In this document: positions 1 through 5,181 of the stretch, one piece after another
Layout of the letters: the number at the start of each line of letters is the position of its first letter
Position numbering within the stretch: position 1 is the first letter of the stretch
From: Rubrivivax sp.
GTDB taxonomy: Bacteria > Pseudomonadota > Gammaproteobacteria > Burkholderiales > Burkholderiaceae_C
Length of the DNA stretch: 6,581 nt
Assembly (NCBI GenBank): GCA_027484885.1
Contig: JAIXSD010000364.1
Span: forward strand, 1-6,581
Reading direction: 5' to 3'
Position numbers and translations under genes: made by a program
Notes under the pieces: generated by a model
The model's database searches: none
What the model saw: only the letters and a program-made list of their open reading frames with translations
Told to the model about the DNA's origin: nothing

Positions 1-770
1 ATGACGGCGCTGTTGTCCTGCTCGGGCTTGTCGCCCAGCTCGCTGGCGCGCGTGACGTAGGCGGTGTAGAGCCGCTGGCGCAGGCCACGGTCTTGGCCGT
101 ACTGCATGACGGGCAAGTAGCTGGGGAAATGCAGGGTGAGCTTGAAACCTTCCTTGCCTTCGGCCTCGGCGGCGGCGCGTGCGGCTTGCATGGCGTCGGC
201 CGGCACGCCGGCCATTTCTTCGGCACTGGCGTAGTAGGCGTAACCGTCGGTGGCATCGAGCACATGCTCGGAGAAGGTCTGGGCCAGCTCGGCGCTGCGC
301 TCCTGGATGGCTGCGAAGCGGGTCTTGGCCTCGCCCTGCAGCTCAGCGCCGGAGAGCACGAAGTCACGCAGCCAGAGCTTGAGCGCCTGCTGGCGCGCCG
401 GGTTCAGCGTGGCTGCGGCCGGGCTGGCGGCGATGGCCTTGTACTTGGCGTAGAGACGTTCGTCCGAACCCTGGCGGGTGAAGAACTCGGTGACGGCCGG
501 CAGGGCGGCGTTGTAGGCCTCGCGCAGCTCGGGCGTGTTGGCCACGGCATTGAGGTGGCCGACGGCGCCCCAGGCGGCGCCCAGGCGTTCGGTGGCCACG
601 CCCAGGCTGGCGGACAGGGCCTCGTAGTCGGCCGGTGTGGCTTCCGAAGTGGCCAGGGCCAGGGCGGCATCGGCCTCTTTCAACAACTGCTCGACCGCTG
701 GGGCAATGTGCTCGGGGCGGATGCTGGCAAAGGCCGGCAGGGCGGCGGTGGACAAGAGCGGATTGCTCAT
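1..770 (-). CDS. prlC: M3-family zinc oligopeptidase (oligopeptidase A type), N-terminal part, cut by window edge
   Basis: Reading leftwards from an ATG at 770-768, the frame stays open to the window edge for 256 codons. The protein begins [17 protein letters not shown] and includes [10 protein letters not shown] and [13 protein letters not shown], which match the N-terminal half of E. coli oligopeptidase A (PrlC/OpdA, about 680 residues). Family members are cytoplasmic zinc peptidases that cut short peptides, including cleaved signal peptides. The HExxH zinc site lies in the C-terminal half, outside this window, so activity cannot be judged here. The start overlaps the folD stop by 4 bp (ATGA at 770-767), which suggests translational coupling; an AGG six bases upstream of the ATG is a modest ribosome binding site. 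There is no signal peptide. The family is certain; the exact paralogue (PrlC or another M3A peptidase) is slightly less so. Confidence 0.9.
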   Translation of the reverse strand, partial: MSNPLLSTAALPAFASIRPEHIAPAVEQLLKEADAALALATSEATPADYEALSASLGVATERLGAAWGAVGHLNAVANTPELREAYNAALPAVTEFFTRQGSDERLYAKYKAIAASPAAATLNPARQQALKLWLRDFVLSGAELQGEAKTRFAAIQERSAELAQTFSEHVLDATDGYAYYASAEEMAGVPADAMQAARAAAEAEGKEGFKLTLHFPSYLPVMQYGQDRGLRQRLYTAYVTRASELGDKPEQDNSAV

Positions 771-1645
771 ACGGCGCCTGCGGCTTGGGCGGCAGCGGCG
801 GCGCGCTCGGCCGACTCGAGGGTGTTGACCAGCAGCATGGTGATGGTCATGGGGCCGACGCCACCGGGCACCGGGGTGATCCAGGCGGCCACCTCCTTGA
901 CGCTCGCGAAGTCGACGTCGCCGCAGAGCTTGCCTTCGTCGTTGCGGTTCATGCCCACATCGATGACCACGGCGCCGGGCTTGACCATGTCGGCGGTCAG
1001 CACATCGCGCTTGCCCACGGCGGCCACGACGATGTCGGCCTGGCGGGTGTGATGGGCCAGATCGGCGGTGCCGCTGTGGCAGACCGTCACGGTGGCATTG
1101 GCCTGCAGCAGCATCATGGCCATGGGCTTGCCGACGATGTTGGAGCGACCGATCACCACGGCGTGCTTGCCGCGCAGGTCCTTCATGCCGATGCTTTCCA
1201 GCATCTTCATGCAGCCGTAGGGCGTGCAGGCTTTGAAGCCGGTTTCGCCCACCATCAGCGCGCCGGCGCTCTCGATCGCGAAGCCGTCCACGTCCTTGGC
1301 CGGCGAGATGGCCTCGATGACCTTGTGGTCGTCGATGTGCTTGGGCAGGGGCAACTGCACCAGGATGCCGTGGATGGCAGGGTCATTGTTCAGGGCCTCG
1401 ACGCGGGCCAGCAGTTCGGCCTCGCTCATGCTTGCGTCGTACTTTTCCAGCACTGAGTGCAGGCCGGCATCGGCGCAGGCCTTGACCTTGTTGCGCACAT
1501 AGACCTGGGAGGCCGGGTTGTCGCCCACCAGCACCACGGCCAGGCCCGGCTTCAAGCCCTGGGCCGTCAGCGCCGCGGCGCGTTGCGCCACTTCGGCGCG
1601 GACTTGTTGGGACAGGGCGTTGCCGTCGATCAGTTGGGCGGTCAT
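767..1645 (-). CDS. folD: Bifunctional methylenetetrahydrofolate dehydrogenase / methenyltetrahydrofolate cyclohydrolase
   Basis: A 292-residue protein, close to the usual FolD length (E. coli 288). FolD is a cytoplasmic homodimer that interconverts 5,10-methylene-THF, 5,10-methenyl-THF and 10-formyl-THF using NADP, feeding purine synthesis and initiator-tRNA formylation. Visible motifs are the catalytic segment with Y49 and K53 ([12 protein letters not shown]), GILVQLPLP at 93-101 with Q97, KDVDG at 117-121 with D120, the NADP-binding loop [11 protein letters not shown] at 164-174, and the signature [11 protein letters not shown] at 260-270. The frame is open upstream to a Met at 1678, but that 11-residue extension is not FolD-like and runs through the upstream hairpin. 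The Met at 1645 gives the standard N terminus (MTAQLIDG) and has a GGAAG ribosome binding site seven bases before it, so I chose 1645. The stop overlaps the prlC start (ATGA). Confidence 0.97.
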   Translation of the reverse strand: MTAQLIDGNALSQQVRAEVAQRAAALTAQGLKPGLAVVLVGDNPASQVYVRNKVKACADAGLHSVLEKYDASMSEAELLARVEALNNDPAIHGILVQLPLPKHIDDHKVIEAISPAKDVDGFAIESAGALMVGETGFKACTPYGCMKMLESIGMKDLRGKHAVVIGRSNIVGKPMAMMLLQANATVTVCHSGTADLAHHTRQADIVVAAVGKRDVLTADMVKPGAVVIDVGMNRNDEGKLCGDVDFASVKEVAAWITPVPGGVGPMTITMLLVNTLESAERAAAAAQAAGAV

Positions 1646-1666
1646 GTTTGTGCTTCCAGAAATGCA

Positions 1667-1691
1667 ACGAGGCCGCATTCAGCGGCCTCGT
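1667..1691 (-). terminator. Strong hairpin between response regulator and folD: probable intrinsic terminator or attenuator
   Basis: The arms ACGAGGCCGC (1667-1676) and GCGGCCTCGT (1682-1691) form a perfect 10-bp GC-rich stem with the 5-base loop ATTCA. On the minus strand the hairpin starts 16 bases after the response regulator stop and is followed by TTGCATTTCTGG, a weak T-rich tail. That fits a leaky Rho-independent terminator for the kinase-regulator transcript. Nothing T-rich follows it on the plus strand. The folD ribosome binding site lies close downstream, so the hairpin might instead attenuate read-through into folD-prlC. No clear folD promoter is visible in the 61-bp gap. Confidence 0.6.
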
Positions 1692-1706
1692 CAGGGTGAG
1701 TCGATA

Positions 1707-2330
1707 TCAGGCCTTGGCCGGTGCGCCCAGGGCGATCTTGAGCAGATCGGCCACGGTGTTGGCGTTGAGCTTTTCCATGATGTTGGCGCGGTGCGCCTCC
1801 ACCGTCTTGATGCTGATGCCCAGGTCGTCGGCGATCTGCTTGTTCAGGCGGCCGGCGACGATGCGCTCCAGCACTTGCGACTCACGTGTGGTCAGGCGCG
1901 AGAGCAGGGCGTCGCGGCTGGCGGCTTCCTGGTGGGTGGAGAAGGCGTTGCGGGCTTGGTCCAGCATGCGCTCGACCAGGGCCACCAATTCGTCTTCCTT
2001 GAAGGGCTTTTCGATGAAGTCCATCGCGCCCTTTTTCATGGTCTGCACCGCCATGGGCACATCGCCGTGGCCGGTGATGAAGACCACGGGCAGGGGGCTG
2101 TGGCGCTCGATCAGGCGGTCTTGCAGCTCCAGGCCGCTCATGCCTTCCATGCGGATGTCGGCGATCAGACAAGCGACTTCGCGCGGGTCGTAGCGGCTGA
2201 GGAAGGACTCGGCGGAGTCGAAGCACTTGACCCGGTAGTCCTTGCCTTCGAGCAGCCATTGCAGCGAGTCGCGTACGGCCTCGTCATCATCGACGACGTA
2301 GACATTGCCCTTCTTCGGAATCAGACTCAT
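1707..2330 (-). CDS. FixJ/NarL-type response regulator, LuxR DNA-binding domain
   Basis: A 207-residue cytoplasmic transcription factor in two parts. The receiver domain (about 8-125) has the acidic pocket DDD at 14-16, the phosphoacceptor D58 (LIADIRM), T86 (VVFITGHGD) and K108 (EKPF). A short linker leads to a LuxR/GerE helix-turn-helix (about 144-203) with LTTRESQVLERIVAGRLNK and ISIKTVEAHRANIMEKL. This is the FixJ/DctR/TtrR layout: phosphorylation normally promotes dimerisation and DNA binding. The start overlaps the kinase stop by 4 bp (ATGA at 2330-2327) and no good ribosome binding site precedes it, so translation is probably coupled to the kinase, its evident partner. All receiver and helix-turn-helix landmarks are intact. 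The target genes cannot be read from the sequence; aceE, divergent from the kinase, is one candidate. Confidence 0.93.
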   Translation of the reverse strand: MSLIPKKGNVYVVDDDEAVRDSLQWLLEGKDYRVKCFDSAESFLSRYDPREVACLIADIRMEGMSGLELQDRLIERHSPLPVVFITGHGDVPMAVQTMKKGAMDFIEKPFKEDELVALVERMLDQARNAFSTHQEAASRDALLSRLTTRESQVLERIVAGRLNKQIADDLGISIKTVEAHRANIMEKLNANTVADLLKIALGAPAKA

Positions 2331-4921
2331 GGTGTCGCTTGTTTGTTGTTCACTGCGGACCCCTCGGGGGATCCTGTCGTCGGTCCGAGCGATCCTGTGG
2401 GTACAGGCGGGTCCACTCGGGAGATGTCTACCGGGATGCTGAAGGCGAACCTGCAGCCCACAACAGCCTCCCCATTGTATAAGTTCTCAGCACGGATCCG
2501 GCCCTGGTGGGACTCCACGATAGACCGGCATAACCCTAGGCCGATGCCCAATCCGTCGGCCTTGGTGGAGAAGAAAGCCTCGTACATCCGGGAGATCACC
2601 TCCTCGGGCATGCCTGGGCCCATATCAGTGACGCTGAAGTCGATATGGCCCCCGAGTTCGGGGGTGTGCTTGGGCACCACGCGCAGTTCGATGTGGCGGC
2701 GCGACACCGGCAGGTTGGCGTTGTCGATCGCCTCGGCGGCGTTCTTGAGCAGGTTCATCAAGACCTGTTCGATCAGGATGGGGTCCACCATCAGGGTCGG
2801 CAGGCGCTGCGCGATATAGGTGTGGATGGCCACATTGCGGCGGCGCAGCTCGATGCCGGCCAGCTCGACCGCGTCCTCGACGATGTCGAAAGCCTGGGCC
2901 GGCTCGCGCTTGGGCTCGCTGCGTTTCACGAAGTTGCGGATGCGGTGGATGATCTGCCCGGCGCGCTGCGCCTGCTTGGCGGTTTTCTCCAGCGCGGCCA
3001 GCAGGTCTTCTTTCTGGATGCTGTCGTTGCGCACCCGCGAGACCATGCCGTTGCAGTAGTTGGTGATGGCGGTCAGGGGCTGGTTCAGCTCATGGGCCAC
3101 GCTGGAGGCCATCTCGCCCATGGTCATCAGGCGGCTGGTCATCTGCGCTTTTTCGGCCTGGCTGGCGGCCTGGGCTTCGGCATGGCGGCGGGTGGTGATG
3201 TCGGTGGCGATCAGCATTTGCGCCAGGCGGCCGTCGGTCCACTGCAGATAGCGCGAGCGCACGTCGAACCACATCTCCAGCGATTCGACGAAGACCTCGC
3301 GCGGGTCCGAGCCCATTTCGGTCAGGGCCTGGGCGGGCAGGCCGCTGTAGTCGTCCACCTCTTCGTCGGCATCCGGGCCGCTGCTGCGGCCGAGCTGGCT
3401 GCCCGAGAGCAGGGCATGGCCGGCCGGGTCGGCACCGAACCAGAGCCGGTAGCTGCGGTTGGCGAACAAGAGCTCGCCCTGCTGCACCGAGAGAACCGAC
3501 ACGGCGGCGTCCAGCCCCTCCAGCACGGTGGTGAAGCGCTCGTGCGAGGCGCTGAGCTGGTCGCGCACGCGCTTGGCCTCGGTGATATTGGTCATCGAGG
3601 TCATCCAGCCGGTCTGCTTGCCCTTGCTGTCCACCAGGGGCGAGATGTAGACGCGGCCGTCAAAGGTGGTGCCGTCCTTGCGCAGGATCTTCACCTCCAC
3701 GCCGCCGGCCGGGCTGCGGCCCTGCAGCTCCTGTTGCAGCAGGCGGGCGTTTTCTTCCAGGCGGTCGGGCGGCCAGAAGGGGAAGGGCGGCTTGCGGCCG
3801 ATCATTTCCGCTTCCGAGAAGCCCGTCATGGCGCAGAAGGCCGGGTTGACGTAGGAGATGCGCGACTCCATGTCCATGGCGCGCATGCCGGTCAGCATGG
3901 AGTTCTCCATGGCGCGGCGGAAATTGGTTTCGCTGGACAGGGCGTTCTGGATCTGCAGGCGCCGGCGCATGTGCTTCCAAGTGCCCAGCAGCATCCAGAC
4001 CGTCAGCACCGACAGCGCCACCACCATCCAGAACAAGGTGTTGCTGATCAGGCCGATGGAGGTGCGGTAGCCCTCGCCGCGCAGCACCAGGCCGTTCATG
4101 GCCGGGGCCAGGGGCACTTCGTGCTGGATCAAGGCGCGCTTGGGGCGCTTGCCCGGCATCTGCGTGACGGTGCTGGCCACCACCTGCTCGCCGGCATCTA
4201 GGATGGCCACCACATGGCGGGTCGCCACCTCGCTGGGCACGTAGTAGCGCAGCAGGGCCTCGATCGAATACTCGGCGATCAGCACGCCGGCAAAGCCGCT
4301 GCGGTCGATCAGGGGCACATGGATCTGGAACACCCGCGTGCCGATGTTGTCGGCAAAGGGCGGCGAGTAGCTGGGCTGGCGGCGCTCGCGCGCGGCCTGG
4401 AAGGCCAGCTCGGCCGGGTTGCTCTGGTTGGCCAGGGGCATGGAGGGGTCGTTGCCCTCGGCCGTCATCAGCGACTCATCCTGGAAGCCGGCGCCGCTGA
4501 CGCTGGCGCGCGCCTCGCGGTGCTTGCTCAGCCAGGTGATGTGGGTGATCTCGGGCCGGTCGCGGGCAAAGGCTTTGGCCTGGGCGCTGAACTCCTGCGT
4601 GTCCACCGCGCGGGTGACGATCTCCCGGGCGATGCGCAGCAGCTGTTCCTGGTTGTCATTCAGGCGCACGCGGATCTGCTGCTGGGCGATCTCGCTGTCG
4701 CGCTTGACGGCTTCGGATTCGCGCTCGATTTCCTCGTTCCGCAGGTACCAGAAGGCCAGGATGATGGCGGTCAGGAAGAGCAGAACCGAGATCAGCGGGC
4801 CCAGGGTGGCGAAGCGGTCTTGCCGCGAGGGCGACTGGCTGGCCCACCAGCGCACCAGCACCCGGCGCAGCGGTTGAACCATCTGGCGCGCGGCGCCTTG
4901 GAGATCGGTAAGAAAAGACAT
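2327..4921 (-). CDS. Membrane PAS sensor histidine kinase (DctS/FixL-like), partner of the downstream FixJ-type regulator
   Basis: An 864-residue inner-membrane kinase. A short cytoplasmic N terminus leads to TM1 (about 41-60), a periplasmic sensor region (about 61-291, PDC/Cache-like by position and length), TM2 (about 292-313), PAS 1 (about 332-450, ending TGWMTSMTNITEAKR), PAS 2 (about 460-580), a HisKA dimerisation helix with phosphoacceptor H610 in SSVAHELNQPLTAITNY, and a HATPase domain. The ATPase shows the N box NLLKNAAEA (723-731), DMGPGMP (766-772), FFSTK (783-787) and GLGIGLGL (790-797). All catalytic motifs are present. The layout resembles DctS-type C4-dicarboxylate sensors, so a small carboxylate is a plausible but unproven signal. 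A Gly/Pro/Ser/Thr-rich tail (832-864) follows the catalytic core. The ATG at 4921 has only a weak ribosome binding site; Met14 (4882) is an alternative with no better one. The gene overlaps the regulator by 4 bp. Confidence 0.93.
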   Translation of the reverse strand: MSFLTDLQGAARQMVQPLRRVLVRWWASQSPSRQDRFATLGPLISVLLFLTAIILAFWYLRNEEIERESEAVKRDSEIAQQQIRVRLNDNQEQLLRIAREIVTRAVDTQEFSAQAKAFARDRPEITHITWLSKHREARASVSGAGFQDESLMTAEGNDPSMPLANQSNPAELAFQAARERRQPSYSPPFADNIGTRVFQIHVPLIDRSGFAGVLIAEYSIEALLRYYVPSEVATRHVVAILDAGEQVVASTVTQMPGKRPKRALIQHEVPLAPAMNGLVLRGEGYRTSIGLISNTLFWMVVALSVLTVWMLLGTWKHMRRRLQIQNALSSETNFRRAMENSMLTGMRAMDMESRISYVNPAFCAMTGFSEAEMIGRKPPFPFWPPDRLEENARLLQQELQGRSPAGGVEVKILRKDGTTFDGRVYISPLVDSKGKQTGWMTSMTNITEAKRVRDQLSASHERFTTVLEGLDAAVSVLSVQQGELLFANRSYRLWFGADPAGHALLSGSQLGRSSGPDADEEVDDYSGLPAQALTEMGSDPREVFVESLEMWFDVRSRYLQWTDGRLAQMLIATDITTRRHAEAQAASQAEKAQMTSRLMTMGEMASSVAHELNQPLTAITNYCNGMVSRVRNDSIQKEDLLAALEKTAKQAQRAGQIIHRIRNFVKRSEPKREPAQAFDIVEDAVELAGIELRRRNVAIHTYIAQRLPTLMVDPILIEQVLMNLLKNAAEAIDNANLPVSRRHIELRVVPKHTPELGGHIDFSVTDMGPGMPEEVISRMYEAFFSTKADGLGIGLGLCRSIVESHQGRIRAENLYNGEAVVGCRFAFSIPVDISRVDPPVPTGSLGPTTGSPEGSAVNNKQATP
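2331..2655 (-). other. Stretch of atypical codon use at the 3' end of the kinase gene
   Basis: From about residue 755 of the kinase to its stop, codons that are scarce in the rest of the window appear together: TTA twice, CTA, AGG, CGA, GTA twice, ACA three times, GGA four times, plus CAA and AAA. By hand count about 30 of 109 codons end in A or T, clearly more than in aceE or folD. The encoded protein is still a proper HATPase domain (FFSTK and GLGIGLGL lie inside it), so the frame is intact. The change sits between ordinary codon use upstream in the kinase and ordinary use in the regulator. This may be a short recombined segment from a different lineage, or local relaxed codon choice. Confidence 0.5.
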
Positions 4922-4953
4922 AGCGGGCGATTATCCGGGTGCGGCCGAGCGCC

Positions 4954-4969
4954 GGAGTTTGACAACTCC
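4954..4969. repeat. Perfect inverted repeat with embedded -35 hexamer
   Basis: GGAGTT (4954-4959) and AACTCC (4964-4969) are exact inverted copies around TGAC. The centre reads TTGACA (4959-4964) on the plus strand, a consensus -35 element. The site could be a protein-binding palindrome over the aceE promoter, or a small hairpin in the kinase leader 33 bases before its ATG. Confidence 0.5.
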
Positions 4970-4988
4970 ATGTAATTGATTTCGCAAT
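4959..4988 (+). promoter_or_regulatory. Candidate sigma-70 promoter for aceE
   Basis: TTGACA at 4959-4964 matches the -35 consensus exactly. With an 18-base spacer the -10 would be CGCAAT (4983-4988), which matches TATAAT only in the last three positions. If real, the -10 overlaps the first TTTCG/CGAAA palindrome, and the aceE leader would be roughly 185 bases long. The strong -35 with a poor -10 would suit an activated promoter, but the call is tentative. Confidence 0.3.
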
Positions 4989-4995
4989 ACGAAAT
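4979..4995. promoter_or_regulatory. Operator-like palindrome ATTTCG-N5-CGAAAT
   Basis: ATTTCG (4979-4984) and CGAAAT (4990-4995) are perfect inverted 6-bp arms around CAATA, typical in size for a dimeric repressor or activator site. It lies where a promoter for aceE would be expected. I cannot name the regulator. It does not match the GntR-type pattern TGGT-N3-ACCA used by E. coli PdhR, nor an FNR box. Confidence 0.45.
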
Positions 4996-4997
4996 GC

Positions 4998-5023
4998 TTT
5001 CGCACCATTTGAGAGTGGCGAAA
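4998..5023. promoter_or_regulatory. Second TTTCG...CGAAA inverted repeat
   Basis: TTTCGC (4998-5003) and GCGAAA (5018-5023) are inverted arms 14 bases apart. An alternative pairing extends the stem with CCA (5005-5007) against TGG (5016-5018), leaving a small bulge and the loop TTTGAGAG. The heptamer TTTCGCA occurs both here (4998) and in the previous palindrome (4980), 18 bases apart, so the pair may be tandem sites for one regulator. Confidence 0.4.
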
Positions 5024-5110
5024 TCTTGTGCGACACTCGCCGCAAACGCACACGACGTTCAAGCCGTTGCCATGTCCGGAAATCACGCCGGGCAGGGTTT
5101 TTTAGCCTGA

Positions 5111-5153
5111 GGATGCGCGGGTGTCGCCAGCCAGTGGCCGGCCGCCGCCATCC
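5111..5153 (+). promoter_or_regulatory. Possible leader hairpin upstream of aceE
   Basis: GGATG (5111-5115) plus GCGG (5117-5120) can pair with CCGC (5145-5148) plus CATCC (5149-5153), giving nine pairs and one bulged C. Inside, GCCA (5126-5129) can pair with TGGC (5135-5138). It follows the TTTTTT tract (5098-5103) and ends 17 bases before the aceE ribosome binding site. If the transcript starts upstream it would fold in the leader. In GC-rich DNA such a fold may arise by chance. Confidence 0.3.
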
Positions 5154-5170
5154 CCAAGAGTCAAATCTTC

Positions 5171-5174
5171 GGAG
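5171..5174 (+). promoter_or_regulatory. Ribosome binding site of aceE
   Basis: GGAG seven bases before the ATG at 5182 fits a standard Shine-Dalgarno site and supports that start. Confidence 0.8.
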
Positions 5175-5181
5175 ACAAGCC

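Larger units (their letters stand above)
4922..5181. promoter_or_regulatory. Divergent intergenic region between the sensor kinase and aceE
   Basis: These 260 bases separate two divergent genes and must carry at least the aceE promoter and probably that of the kinase operon. Going rightwards they hold a 6-bp hairpin with an embedded TTGACA, two TTTCG/CGAAA inverted repeats, the tract TTTTTT at 5098-5103, a longer imperfect hairpin at 5111-5153, and the aceE ribosome binding site. The part around 4955-5025 is noticeably richer in A and T than the genes on either side, as expected for a promoter. On the minus strand GATAAT (4935-4930) resembles a -10 element but is only nine bases from the kinase ATG and has no -35 at the right distance. 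I see no small gene here. Confidence 0.7.

Noticed and set aside
1646..1678. Upstream start for folD at 1678
   Set aside because: The extra 11 residues are not FolD-like, would be encoded through the terminator-like hairpin, and the Met at 1645 has a better ribosome binding site.
1518..2819. Plus-strand open frame of 433 codons spanning the folD start, the regulator and the kinase end
   Set aside because: It crosses three real genes and the hairpin in antisense and has no domain of its own. Considered as a cause of the odd codon use at 2331-2655, but its product there looks random.
2645..4201. Plus-strand open frame of 518 codons opposite the kinase
   Set aside because: It is antisense to conserved kinase domains, and the product is rich in Gly, Ala, His and Val with no motif, as expected for a shadow frame.
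4976..4989. FNR/CRP-like site beginning TTGAT
   Set aside because: Only the left half fits TTGAT-N4-ATCAA; the right half is CAATA, with one matching position.
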